Notes under the pieces: model-generated
What the model was told of the DNA's origin: nothing
Database searches by the model: none
What the model saw: only the letters and a program-made list of their open reading frames with translations
Source of the DNA: Sarocladium kiliense
Taxonomy: Eukaryota > Ascomycota > Sordariomycetes > Hypocreales > Sarocladiaceae
DNA length: 64,000 nt
Direction of reading: 5' to 3'
Assembly (NCBI GenBank): GCA_030734395.1
Contig: JAUZTG010000016.1
Location: forward strand, 1,426,001 to 1,490,000
In this document: in pieces, positions 20,521 to 31,283 of the stretch
Position numbering within the stretch: position 1 is the first letter of the stretch
Layout of the letters: the number at the start of each line of letters is the position of its first letter
Position numbers and translations under genes: made by a program

Positions 20521-21995
20521 TCTGTCGGTTGGAGCAAACTGCTCGTCGCAACGCAGCTATTGATTATTGTGTGTATCGAGTCGATTCTTCGGAGGCGATC
20601 AAATGATGCGATCACCAGTCGTCACAAAAGTAGATCTGAGGAGAGACGTGGTCAGCAAACCATCGTTCGTTGGTGATGCGAGCGACGAAAGGCGAAGAGA
20701 GCGCGTCTCATAATCTCAGGGGATGCGATGAAGAAGCGAACAAATCATCTCAATGGCGAATAAGTCGCAGTTGCGATTCTTTGGTCAAACAATGCCAGTT
20801 GAGATCATCCTCCATGTGAGCATGGTGACATGTCTGACAACCGAAGATGCATCGCGGAGTTGGCTCCCCGTCGCGAACCCCTGGGCTGCGAAGCTCCTCT
20901 CCACAAAGAAAGGGAGGACGGCAGAGCATCACAGTAATGGAATGGAAGCAAAGGCGATGCAGAGCGAGACTCACCAATTGATCTTGAAGTCGACAGCAGT
21001 TTGCCAATCGAAGCCGGCAAACGGGTATCGTCGAGTGGAATCTGGCGCGCGGGATGCCAAAGGAAAAAGAGGGAGTCTGGAAGCAAGGAAATGGGATCGT
21101 CCGCCAGGGAAGAGGGAGAGGAAGGGGAGGAGAGACAGGTGGTGGAGAGTGAGAGGGTGAGGGTCGGATTGCTGGCTGGCCGCGAGATGAATGATTTCCG
21201 CAAAGAGGCGTGGGTAGGGGGGGAGGTACCTGACGCTGTCAGCGAACAGTGGTGCACAGGGGAGGTACCGCGGTGATCCACCTGCGCCGGGGCTAGGGGC
21301 GGTAGCAGCACGGTAGCAGCGCCGTAACGAGCAGAGCGGAGAGCCGGAGAAAAGAGGACGAGTGCAGGGATGCCACCCGACTGGCGACTAATTGGTGAGC
21401 ACAGTTCGCCGTTCGTACCAAGCCAGGGGATGGATGGAGTGCTTGAGCGCAATGGGGCGGCGTCTTCTGCAGTGGGTTGGCTTGGAGGGGGCCCGAGCTG
21501 GAGGCGACCGACGGTGGCTGCAGGACCTCCTTTGTTCGTTCAAGGTTGCCGATGTGAACAGTTGCAGGACCAGGGTGGGCAGGGATTGGCAGGGGTTTGT
21601 GTGTGTGTTTGCTGGGATGTGCGCTTGCAGTGGTTGGATCTGATGATGGGTTGGAAGCGAGGCGTTGTTTGGAGGTTTGCTGGGAAGGATGAGAGAGGGC
21701 ATCAAGAACAAGGCCGCGTTCAAGTTCGCACTGTCCTCAGGTCTATCCTCAGGTTACGGTACCTGCAGAAGCAGGCACCTCGCGAAGCAAGACACTGATG
21801 TAGTGAGTGGCAGTGCCGAACAACATTGCCAGCAACACTGCTGCAAGGGGAAAGATACAGTGTGAACATGCTGCACCAGGGCGATATCGAGAACTTCGCA
21901 CTGTATCATATAGCATTAGTCCAATCACTGAAACCAAGTGTCGTCCCATCTTTTGCGCGACCCAGCCACAAAGCCGCGGGCCATGTTAATGCCTG

Positions 21996-22018
21996 CATAC
22001 AGGGGCATACAGGGGCAA
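21996..22018 (+). repeat. Short tandem repeat, ATACAGGGGCA x 2
   Basis: An 11-bp unit (ATACAGGGGCA) is present twice in direct succession, with a partial third copy fading out into ACAAGG. Too small for any functional claim. Confidence 0.5.
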
Positions 22019-23397
22019 CAAGGCCACTGTGTGGGCTCACAGCATTGTTTCGCACGGTGTGCCACCATTCATTCCCCGTCCCGCTTCCGTTCTCTAGGTC
22101 TTTCTTCGTGGCTGTAGCCCCTGTCACCACCCTGCCAGCGACTACCCTCCATTTCAGCGATGGCATCTCAGCACACGAGCCTTATGGTACGGCCACTTCC
22201 CCCATCAGCAATCAATGAAACGCCTAAAGCCCTAAAGCTCATGCGGCAAGCTAACTCTGACAAGCAAGCAAGCAGTCAAGCTCGTCACAGCAGCGGTTAG
22301 AAAGAGGGAAGACGAAACTACACATAAAGAGTCCCTCCAACACCGAAACACCAACGATGGTAAGCAGCTTGGCCAGAGAGAACAGGCAATAGGATCATCG
22401 TGTCCCAAGCCAGCTGCTTGTAGGTCTATCCCATCCGCAAGGCTTCCCATCAGAGCAACCTGCCCTAGCGCCGTGCTAACCATGATCCAGCAATGTCCAC
22501 CTCCCCAATTCTGCTGTAAAGACCGGCTGTCAATGGCCCTGGATGAGTCGCTACACGCTACTGAACAGCCCCTCCATCCAGGCACGAATTAGCTGTGGAT
22601 CATTCAAAGGCCCAGTGATGCCCGTGCGCTTCACTCTGGGGTCAGGGACAGATTTTCCAGCTTCTGGGCTAGGTTCCAGGGTCGTAGATGCATGCCAGGA
22701 GCCAACTCTGCATTGTTGGTTCAGGATCACTTGCCTGCCTTCAATCTGTTGACTGAAACGTCCAGGCCCAAATCTCTCTGGGATAACAAGTTTTGAACTG
22801 GGTGTTTGGAACCCCGACGTTGGCCACGCAGTCGTACTCTGGACAACTTCTGTACCAGTTCGATGAGGTCAGCCGTGCATATTGACGCTGACTTTGAATC
22901 ATTGAGGCGGGTGCCACTGTAACCCTCCTGTTCCTGCAAGGCTTACGGCTCCGTCAATCGACGCCGCAGGCACGCTGACTTCGCCATCACTGCGATCCTT
23001 TCGACGTCATGATACTACATTACAAAAGCAAAAGGTTCGAGTTTCCAACAAGCTGGTTGCAGTTGAAGGTGAGCCCCTCCAGGGTTAGCCCGTCGCCAGA
23101 GCAAATCTGAATCATTACCCACATTTAGCATCTTAACTGATCGTTGATATATTACCTGACCCTTGCAGGGCGCAACTCTCTGCCGACCCAGTACGGAGAA
23201 CTTAACCCACAACTAACCACGACAAGTCAACATTTCATTGAGACACTTGGCAGGGTCAAGTGGTCGCCATGAGGACCATTTCACATCGCAGCTGATCGCA
23301 AAGCAAAGCAACCATTAGAATTGAATTGTCGATGCGAGGCTCAACAACACTCATCCTTTCGTGGCATACTCCGAACAGTGAAAAGTATATACGATGT

Positions 23398-23450
23398 GGG
23401 TGAGGGTCGTTTCGAACCGGGGTAATCCCGACGATCAGAGACATGCACCC
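23398..23450. repeat. Nested inverted repeat (53 bp)
   Basis: GGGTG and CACCC form the outer arms, GGTCGT and ACGATC an inner pair, and CGGG...CCCG a hairpin around GTAAT. The minus strand also contains GGTTCGAAAC, like a tRNA B box. It is too short and lacks a cloverleaf, so it is recorded only as a structure. Confidence 0.35.
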
Positions 23451-24906
23451 CCGTCCGCGTGATGCAGTTTGAGACGCGCATTGTCGCCAGACATCTGGGA
23501 CCGGCATTTCTACCAACAAGAGCCAACTGCCGACTTTGTCCGTCAAAATGGTGACCCGACTTGCGTCGTGCCATCAAATGTCGTTTCAGCTGCTTCTATG
23601 CCATTGACCGAGAAGAACAAGGCGTCTGTCGTCAATAACAAAGCTCTGCCGAACGCCGCGCCACTACACTAGCATGGTCCTGATAACGCCAACCCGTAAA
23701 GGTAATCTATGGTGCAAGAAGCAACAAGCGATCTCTCAGCTTGGACCTCCCGTGGTAGTTCCACGGAGCTTGGGGGATATGGTGATCAGCACTGCGCGAC
23801 GGCGTCTCGACGATCTGCACACAGCTTGCGGGAGATCCGCATGCAGCACAGGAGCTGTGATTTGACAAAAGCTTCGGCGTGGACGGGCCAAGTAGAAGAA
23901 GCATGCTCGCCAGGCCAGACCCCATCGTAACTCATCTTCTAGAAGGCTACGGCAACATAGCGTCTGCCACTATATGGGGTCGTGCATGCAATGGTCACTT
24001 TCAGGGGCTGGGTTGATAATCCATTTGTGACCTGCGGCAATTCGGCGATTCGTGTTGATTCACCGGCCCTACTGCCAGCGCCGCGGCCCAATTTGTCGGC
24101 GTCACTGGTAATACTGTGCGCTCCAGTTGGACTGACCTTTGAAAGTATTCAACAGCGGGACATCGTGGCACCCGACAGGTGCAACTCTCGCTCTATAGTT
24201 CGATGTCAAGTCAACTCGCAGCTCTCAAAGTTGACTTCGAATGCATTCAACGTGGCTGAAGTGGAGTAAAGTCAGCATGGAGTATGGACCACGAAAGATT
24301 TCGCTAAAAGCTTGACGCGTCTCATTGAACGGTGGTCGCTTTTGTCAGGATGTAAGATCTCATAACCCCGTCTTTGCCACATGGGTTCACGACTAATTTT
24401 CCAAACTTCCTTGTTCTTCTGAAGATCAGAGTGGATGAAAATCAGCCTTCGCAAGATGCAGGGTAGATAGGTTGGAAGCCGACGCGTGTTGGTGTGCATT
24501 ACCGAGGTGCTGTACTGGCCGCGTCTTTTCAATGTTGTGCGCACAGGTCTGTCTCTGGAGAACAATAGATGCGTTCCTTCCACCAGACTCTTTGTCGAGG
24601 ACACGATAGAGAACGTTGGTTCAATCAGAGTGGACATCGCTTGTTGCCCAGTGAACCGTCCTATTATCGTTCTTGTGCTCCCTCAACCACGCAGAATTAT
24701 TGTCTGGCCTCAGAAGTCTTTTCTCTGATCTTTCATATTCATTTGATGGACTCAAGTAAGTTGATCAAGGTCAACATTCTTTTATTCTCGCATCTGCCTT
24801 TGTCTTGCTGACAAGTGTTTCCCCTGGTTTAAGTACCCTCCTTTGATCTCGTTAAACTTAACGCAGAGTAGACCAGACCCAGAGGCCATTAGAAGTGTCT
24901 GCCAAG

Positions 24907-25397
24907 ATGACTAAAGCCTACACTCTACCGTTTCACGTGGCACCTGAGCTGCTCCCTTCGCTGCTGCCTTCATTGGAAGAAATCGAAACCGCTACCGATT
25001 TGCTCAAGGAAGAGGACGTTCGCGGGCATCGATTCGTCCGAATTGGGCGCCATTTCGTTGTGAAGCACGGAGAACATGTCAGCCTCATAGAGGGCGAGAA
25101 CATGCTCTTCGCGAAGGGGACTACCAACGTGCTGTTCTTGGAGCGTTTCACAGTCCGGCTCCAGTATTTACACATGCAGACTTCCAACCAAAGAACATCG
25201 TCTTGAAGGAAGACTGAAACGTGGCTCTTAGACTGGGAAGCGGCTGCTTGGTACCCAGATTACTGGGAGTATGCGGGTGCACTAGCCAGCTGTAATTCAC
25301 AAATGATTAACATCTTTGTATTGAAAATGCTTTGGACGAGTACGACAATGAATACATGTGGCTGAACGTTATTTCCAAAGAACTTTTGCTTGGATGA
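24907..25397 (+). pseudogene. Relic of a fungal aminoglycoside-phosphotransferase-like (APH) gene
   Basis: The first ~75 codons read well as the N-terminus of this family: MTKAYTLPFHVAPELLPS, then HRFVRIGRHFVVKHGEHVS and LIEGENMLF. After TTNV the frame breaks and about 120 residues of the kinase middle are missing. In another frame, from about 25155, VFTHADFQPKNIVLKED follows, the catalytic loop with its Asp. It is cut by TGA at 25216-25218 and then a frameshift, after which DWEAAAWYPDYWEYAG (about 25230-25276) can be read. Another shift leads to ENALDEYDNEYMWLNVISKE, ending at TGA 25395-25397. At least one deletion, one stop and two shifts make it nonfunctional. Intact relatives are kinase-fold proteins of mostly unknown substrate. 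Confidence 0.8.
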
Positions 25398-26175
25398 AAC
25401 CCATCTTCGACTTCGTTACCCGCAGGGCATATCGGTAGAATAGAGGGGCTCGCCAGGACCCCAGAACAGTACACCGGAATAGTCAGATCATGCTATTGAA
25501 TGAAATAGACGAAAACTGCAATGAGACTGTCTAATGACACGATTGAAGTGTAAGATATGCTAATGTCTAGTCTCAACTCGAAACCCTATATTTGTGAATA
25601 GTAATACCCTTCCCTTTCCTCTTTCCAGCTTCACTCCTCCTTCACGCGTCTACACTCGGTCCGTACTTTAGGACGAATACCAGCACAGTTTGAAGAGATG
25701 GCTGTCAACATGTGGGAGATGGCCCAGAGTACATGTCATTTCTTGCGACTGTTCGGTTCAGACGGGGCTTGTTCCATCTCAGTCGGCCACGACATGGGAT
25801 GACAGAGTGGAATCAATGGTAGCATCCCAACGTGAAGCTGCAATGCAATGAGTCCGGAGTACTGGAGAGGGGAAAAAAAAAAAGAGTCTGACGTGGCAAT
25901 CGTGGAACTGTTCTGTCGTGGGAGATTCCACGGTAGAAGTATACCGGTGTCTGCCGAAACGGCGGTATTTTGATTGGGCGCATGTCACTGACGCGCGCCA
26001 GTCCAGAAGTAACGACGAGCCCAAACCTTCACCGTCACCTGAGCAAAGCACCGACGCAGCGCGACGAGCCCCTCCGTGCCAATTGGGCTGCTCCCAGATC
26101 TGATCAAGTACCGTCTCCAGCTCCTGCTGCTCTCGTTCAATCACAAATTGGTCTTGACGACAAGTCTCGCTCACA
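25398..26175. other. Intergenic region before the Smr gene
   Basis: 778 bp with no gene seen. A 13-base A run lies at about 25873-25885. The 3' half is the likely promoter and leader of the Smr-domain gene. Confidence 0.45.
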
Positions 26176-27076
26176 ATGGCGATCCCAATGCACCGAACGG
26201 GCGGTCGCGGTATGTCGGCACTCCCTTGATATCCTGTGCGATGCGACGACAGCGAACGGTCAATTGACAAACCCTTGCTATCTAGCTTTCAACCGAGGCG
26301 ATGATGACGATGTTGAGAGAGAGTACGACCGCCTGCGCGACCTCGCTCGTGCTGAGGCACAGAAGCGCAACTCATGCTTCGAACGCGTCCGTCTTCCCGC
26401 ACCCCCTCAAACCATAACACACCCAGAATGCTGACATGAATTGCGGAAACAGTCGCAAGAGGCCTACAAGTCTGGAGACGGTGCCGCGGCCAAGCAGCTC
26501 TCTAACCAAGGCAAGGCGCACGATGCCAAGATGGACGACTACAACCGCCAGGCGTCCGAGTACATCTTCCGAGAGAACAACGCCGCCGGCCGCATCGACG
26601 AAGACGAGATCGATCTACATGGACAATTCGTTGAGGAGGCGGAGAAGATCCTGGAGCAGCGGATCAGGGCAGATCAGTCACGAGGCGTGCAGTACCTGTA
26701 TGCCATCGTCGGCAAGGGAAACCACTCCACAGGTGGTGTGCAGAAGATCAAGCCCAAGGTCGAGGAACTGTGTCGCGAGCTGGGCCTGAGATATCATACG
26801 GACGAGGAGAACGAGGGCAGGATCTACATCAACCTCCAGGGCGGAGAGCCGCCACAGGCGAAGCCGTCACATGGAGGATACCAGCAGCACCAGGGCGGTT
26901 ACCAACAGGGACATCACCAACAGCAAGGTGGTCAGCACGGGTACCCTGGCGGGCAACAGCATCAACAGCAGCAACAGCATGGCCAGCAAGACAACGACGA
27001 GCTGGCGGAGACAGTCAAGAGGCATCTTCCGAGGGTGCTGCGGTACATGGAGAAGCATTGCTGCGTTGTTATGTGA
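26176..27076 (+). CDS. Smr-domain protein with DUF1771 region and C-terminal CaaX box
   Basis: Three exons, 26176-26209, 26286-26386 and 26453-27076, encode 252 residues. The second donor is GTCCGT, unusual but required to join CFER to SQEAYKSGDG. Residues ~20-90 are the DUF1771 helical block (VEREYDRLRDLARAEAQKRN, YNRQASEYIFREN). The Smr domain follows at ~95-170, with DLHG at 99-102 and GKGNHS at 132-137, the motifs linked to nucleic-acid binding or nicking in Smr proteins. A Gly/Gln/His-rich linker (about 180-225) precedes a short helix. The last four residues are CVVM, a farnesylation-type CaaX sequence, suggesting membrane attachment. Function is probably RNA- or ribosome-linked, as for other eukaryotic Smr proteins; that is inference. 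Confidence 0.88.
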
Positions 27077-27741
27077 GGTTGCTGGACGCTTGGAGACGGT
27101 GGCTACACTGGCACGATTGGATTTCTTTTTCCTTTCTATTTGACTCTGTTATTTGGCTACGATATGCATGAGGTATTGGTGCTGCTGGCGATATAGGTGC
27201 TGTCGCGGCTTGTATAGAGGCAGATATTGCTGTTAATACCTAGATGTAGAGTACAGCTTGCCCCGTGATGCATCCACCTCGGTCATTTCCCGATCTCCAG
27301 GCGTAAAAGACACAAGCTAAGAAGCAACTCTCTTTCACAAGCTTAAACACAAGCTGCTCGGATGCCTGATGACTTCTCATACGCTCGCCTATCCCCCGCA
27401 GGGCTCGGCGGCCCAAGTCCCGACGCCGGCAGAGATGGTATTGGCGCGCATGAGTGCATCGTGGGGCGCGATCTCCATTACCACTCAACACCTCCACGAA
27501 CCTTCAAGTTTAAACGCAATGTCCTTCCTCAAACAGCTTGGAAAGCCGGGGATCGTTGGAATAGAGTTGAATTCGGCCGTGAGTGAATGACGTTTGCTGG
27601 GAATGCTTGACCTCGGGATACGACGTTGACGGCCTATTGAACGATAGAAACACATATATAAGTACTGAGCTTTGGGAGCAGCGTCTCTGAAGGTATGTGA
27701 GACTAGGCAGAGCATCATACGAATTTCTGACTAACGCAAAG
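27077..27741. promoter_or_regulatory. Promoter region of the GH43 gene
   Basis: 665 bp. It includes a good TATA box close to the gene and one CCCCGC element (about 27389), which fits the carbon-repressor CreA consensus on the opposite strand. No gene is seen. Confidence 0.5.
27655..27662 (+). promoter_or_regulatory. TATA box of the GH43 gene
   Basis: TATATAAG lies 80 bp upstream of the signal-peptide ATG at 27742, a typical distance for a tightly regulated fungal secreted-enzyme gene. Confidence 0.6.
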
Positions 27742-29136
27742 ATGAGGTCGAATTGGGCTTCTGCGGCTTTTGCCGTCCTGACTCTTCTTGCTCCGGCAAC
27801 CATGGCCTCGCCGGCTGTCTACTACAACAACACGCTCATCGAGCAGCGTGCTGATCCTCATATCGTCAAGCACACCGATGGCAACTACTACTTCACTGCC
27901 ACTGTCCCTGCCTACGACCGAGTCATACTTCGCTCTGCTCCAACTATCCAGGACCTTCAGACTGCTGAAGAGGTCACCATCTGGACGCGTAAGGAGTCTG
28001 GTCCTGGCTCTGGCCAAGTTTGGGCGCCTGAGCTGCACTACATTGATGGAAAATGGTACATCTATGTAGCTCTCGGTGTTGAGGGCGAATGGAGGATCCG
28101 GGCGAATGTTCTGGAGGGGACTGGAGATAATCCTCTGACAGCGGTGTGGGAGGAGAAAGGCATCGTTGAGACTGACTGGGATACTTTCTCCCTGGACATG
28201 TCTTTCTTCGAGGTCAATGGTGAGCGCTACCTCATCTGGGCTCAAGACGATCCGACGTGGGGTGACTCCAACACGAGTCTCATGCTCGCGCGGGCTTCGA
28301 ACCCCTGGACAATCGTCAAGCCCGCTGTGGCCATCTCGAGACCTGATCTGGCATGGGAGCGCATCGGTCACAATGTCAACGAAGGTGCTTATGCCATCAT
28401 TCGGGATGGCAGGATATACATTACTTACTCTGCCTCGGCCACGGATCACAACTACTGCATGGGTCTGCTCTCCGCTTCCATCGACTCTGATCTCTTGGAC
28501 GTAGCCAGCTGGACAAAGGCTCCTGAGCCTGTCTTCCTTTCAAATGAGGCGACTGAGCAATGGGGTCCGGGCCACAGCTCGTTCACAACCTCCGAGGACG
28601 GACTGAGCGACCTGCTGGTCTATCATGACCGTGGATACCGCGACATTGATGGCGACCCTCTCAACGATCCAAACCGGAGGACCAGGGTGCAGAAGGTATA
28701 CTGGGACGCGAACGGTCCAGTTCTCGGCGTGCCAGTGCCTGAAGGTCTAACACCCGTGCGTCTGCGATCGCTTCTGAGCGAGACCCTCTTCGTGCGTCAC
28801 AATGGCGAAGATGCGGCTACGGAGCTGAGCGATGGCGCGCCGCTTGTCGAGACGCAGTTTAGACTCGAAGATCAGGGTGATGGAACGGTGTTGATAGAGA
28901 CAACGAGCAGTCCCGGACGTTATCTCGTTCGTGAGAGCTCTGGGCTACGAGTCGGTGGCCAGGGCGAGGTCACGGAATTCGTGAAGGTCGCTGGGTTGGC
29001 CGATGAGGAAGGGATTTCGCTGGCTGTCAAGGGCGAGGACGATGTGTATGTGGTAGCTGGTGAGAAAGGCGAGGTCAGCCTTGGAGAGGCAGGGGATGAG
29101 TCGCAGCGTGGAGGAGCGACGTTCTACTTGGAGTAA
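27742..29136 (+). CDS. Secreted GH43 alpha-L-arabinofuranosidase with CBM42-like C-terminal domain
   Basis: One exon, 464 residues. MRSNWASAAFAVLTLLAPAT is a signal peptide with likely cleavage after the Ala/Ser stretch near residue 22. The five-blade GH43 propeller follows. The general base is Asp38 in RADPHIVKHTDGNYYF, the pKa-tuning Asp is about Asp152 in FSLDMSFFEVNGERY, and the acid Glu is about Glu214 in NVNEGAYAIIRDGRIY. From about residue 340 a second domain (LFVRHNGEDAATELSD, TQFRLEDQGDG, RYLVRESSGLRVG) resembles the AbfB/CBM42 beta-trefoil that binds arabinose side chains. Together these point to an exo-acting arabinofuranosidase on arabinan or arabinoxylan, outside the cell. A TATA box is 80 bp upstream. 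The start was set at the ATG that begins the signal peptide; in-frame codons upstream lack an ATG. Confidence 0.92.
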   Translation: MRSNWASAAFAVLTLLAPATMASPAVYYNNTLIEQRADPHIVKHTDGNYYFTATVPAYDRVILRSAPTIQDLQTAEEVTIWTRKESGPGSGQVWAPELHYIDGKWYIYVALGVEGEWRIRANVLEGTGDNPLTAVWEEKGIVETDWDTFSLDMSFFEVNGERYLIWAQDDPTWGDSNTSLMLARASNPWTIVKPAVAISRPDLAWERIGHNVNEGAYAIIRDGRIYITYSASATDHNYCMGLLSASIDSDLLDVASWTKAPEPVFLSNEATEQWGPGHSSFTTSEDGLSDLLVYHDRGYRDIDGDPLNDPNRRTRVQKVYWDANGPVLGVPVPEGLTPVRLRSLLSETLFVRHNGEDAATELSDGAPLVETQFRLEDQGDGTVLIETTSSPGRYLVRESSGLRVGGQGEVTEFVKVAGLADEEGISLAVKGEDDVYVVAGEKGEVSLGEAGDESQRGGATFYLE

Positions 29137-30162
29137 GCAGTTGTTCGCAAAGACAATTGTATCAGCGAAAATGAAGAAACGCGGCCTTCGTGCATTGCGT
29201 CAGACATGACTATTGCAAAAGTTGGTTGCCTCTGTCGCGTCATCCCAGACTGTGACTCGTCATGAGCCTGATGTCACTCACGATGTCGAAACACGACTCG
29301 GACTTGCCGCACGTTATAGTAATAAGTAGAATAAGGACCTGCCAATTGAGGAAGCCATTCGAGGTGCCGAATTGCCGGCAGATCGTGCACTTATACAGAG
29401 GCTGAGCAGAGACGGAGCACCTTATTACCGTAGTGTGGCTATAGTACACGAAGCACGCCCTGAGCGTCAGCAAATAATGCACTATAGAGCCAAAACATCA
29501 TCGACAACCACTCGAATGACGTGCTGCAGGTCAGACTCTCTTCGAATCAATCATCCGCATTGGGAAACGGGATGCTAGCTACGCCACATCCAAACCTAGG
29601 CTAAGTCTCCCACGCTCACCACCCACAACCCTCAAGCAAATCGAATCAGAGGCCACTAAATGCTCCTGGAGCCTCCACAAGGCTGGCACCGTGGCAGTTC
29701 AGACTTTCCCTAACGTAGATGCCCGATTCGAGACCCACGCTGGAGCTTGGGGCTGGGTACCAGTCCCATTCCCCAGGAGGTCGGGGCCCTGCGAATAGAC
29801 TCACACGCCGTTTGGCATTGGGCCATTGTCCACTACAACGAGGGGAGGAATGAGCTACTTTCGGATGCGACGTAGGGCGATGCAGACGCTATGTTCGACC
29901 ATGTATTGATGCGGATGCGACGCATGGGGCTGGCTTGTGCCGGCCTCCCGTTGCCTGTGTTGCTTAAGCTTGCGCGAGACTGAGATGTATAAATGATCAG
30001 TTTGCGCCCTCCATTGATCAAGGTTCATCTTGTGAATTCTAACCAGACTCCCGGATTACTCTCATCGGACACCGCAATCAGCCCTCTCTGCTTGTGTCTT
30101 GCGACCTATACAACCTCAAACCACTTACACAAACCTTCACCACGTCAATCACCACCTTCACA
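29137..30162. other. Intergenic region with DUF7702 promoter
   Basis: About 1 kb without a recognisable gene. A TATAAA element sits at 29988-29993, and the last 120 bp are CT/AC-rich leader sequence. Confidence 0.45.
29988..29993 (+). promoter_or_regulatory. Putative TATA box of the DUF7702 gene
   Basis: TATAAA followed by T, 170 bp upstream of the start codon at 30163. The distance allows a roughly 130-base leader. Confidence 0.4.
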
Positions 30163-30999
30163 ATGGTCTACCTCGACAATTTCGACCGCGTCGCGGCCTT
30201 CGAAGTCGCCATCTGGTCCATCTACCTCATCGGCGGTATCTTCCTCTGCGTCCGCCACGGCTTTGCCCGTTCCTCCGGCTGGGTCTTCCTAGTCATCCTC
30301 TCCCTCGCCCGTATCATCGGCTCATCCCTCCGTCTCGCAACCATCAACGACCCCCAGAACACCAGCTTGTACATCGGCTGGGCTGTCTGCAGCGGTATCG
30401 GCCTTGGTATGCTTATTGCCGTCAACATTGGTCTGATGAGCCGTCTGCTTGGCTCTGTAAGGAGGGCAAAGGGCGGACATACCTTGGTTACGCCGATGAT
30501 GCAGCGGTTGATGAAGCTGGCTATGCTCGTCGCCATTATCCTGTTCATCGTTGGTGGTACGGAGGCGACTTGGAAGACTACCTCTGGTGGCCAGCCTGAC
30601 GTCGAATATCCTACCCTCAGCAAGGTCGGCGTCAGCATCATGATTGCCATGCTTGTGGTCTCCTTCCTCGAGGCGCTGTACCTCGCCTCTCTTAAGAGCT
30701 ACATCCCCAAAGGCGAGAAACGAATCCTCCTCGCCGTCTTCCTCACCATGCCGTTTGTGGCCGTTCGTCTCGCCTACTCCGCGGTTCTCGTGTACGGTGG
30801 TTACTCACCCTCTGCATGGTTCTCCCTTGGTGTAGAGGTCATGATGGAAGTCATCGCTGCGGCCATCTTTGAGGTCATTGGCTTCACACTTCAGAAGGAG
30901 GCTAAGGATGTGCCACCGGAGATGCATCGTATTCAGGATCCGGAGCAGCAAGCTGGTGTTGAGAAACCGTCCAACGAGGTCACCAGTCATTTCAGGTAA
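30163..30999 (+). CDS. Seven-helix fungal integral membrane protein (DUF7702-like)
   Basis: One exon, 278 residues. Seven hydrophobic segments can be counted, starting VAIWSIYLIGGIFLCV, then VFLVILSLARIIGSSLRL, YIGWAVCSGIGLGMLIAVN, MLVAIILFIVGG, VGVSIMIAMLVVSFLEALYL, ILLAVFLTMPFVAVRLAYS and VEVMMEVIAAAIFEVIGF. The RIIGSSLR segment and the short polar C-terminal tail are typical of the DUF7702 family of fungal membrane proteins. Its biochemical role is not known; some relatives are discussed as sensor-like. Leader and coding sequence are strongly C-biased at third positions, suggesting good expression. The ATG at 30163 directly precedes the first helix; earlier in-frame codons have no ATG. Confidence 0.82.
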   Translation: MVYLDNFDRVAAFEVAIWSIYLIGGIFLCVRHGFARSSGWVFLVILSLARIIGSSLRLATINDPQNTSLYIGWAVCSGIGLGMLIAVNIGLMSRLLGSVRRAKGGHTLVTPMMQRLMKLAMLVAIILFIVGGTEATWKTTSGGQPDVEYPTLSKVGVSIMIAMLVVSFLEALYLASLKSYIPKGEKRILLAVFLTMPFVAVRLAYSAVLVYGGYSPSAWFSLGVEVMMEVIAAAIFEVIGFTLQKEAKDVPPEMHRIQDPEQQAGVEKPSNEVTSHFR

Positions 31000-31283
31000 G
31001 CCTTTGTGGCTTGCTACGAGGAGCGATCGCAACGGCGTTTGGGAAGGAGTTGGCATAGATGGACGGCTTGATTTGTATCAATGTATAGCAAATATTTAAT
31101 TGTCACTGGATTTGTCACCGCCGATTGCCGTTCCATTATCTTGTAATCATCCTTGGGAGGGAAATCAGTGCTGTTGAAGTGCTTGCATTCACACAGTACC
31201 ACCATCTGGGAAACCACGGGGAATGGACCAAATGAAGCGGTTCAAAGCCAAATCAAGCAGCACAGAATCTAGTCTTGTTTGGA

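Larger units (their letters stand above)
20521..24906. other. 4.4-kb gene-poor region upstream of the G-alpha gene
   Basis: I cannot support any gene here. The first ~900 bp is purine-rich on the plus strand, pyrimidine-rich on the G-alpha strand, and is probably a long G-alpha leader and promoter; a 215-codon minus-strand frame at 20805-21452 is Ser/Pro/Leu-rich low complexity that looks like a by-product of that bias. Small features: a short GT-rich run at about 21597-21610, a tandem repeat at 21996-22018, and a nested inverted repeat at 23398-23450. The rest is unremarkable, mostly stop-rich sequence. Confidence 0.5.

Noticed and set aside
20805..21452. 215-codon open frame on the minus strand
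   Set aside because: Low-complexity Ser/Pro/Leu composition follows the pyrimidine bias of the G-alpha leader; no domain or motif.
23398..23450. Possible tRNA on the minus strand because of GGTTCGAAAC
   Set aside because: Only 53 bp, the T-stem does not pair and no A box or anticodon arm is found.
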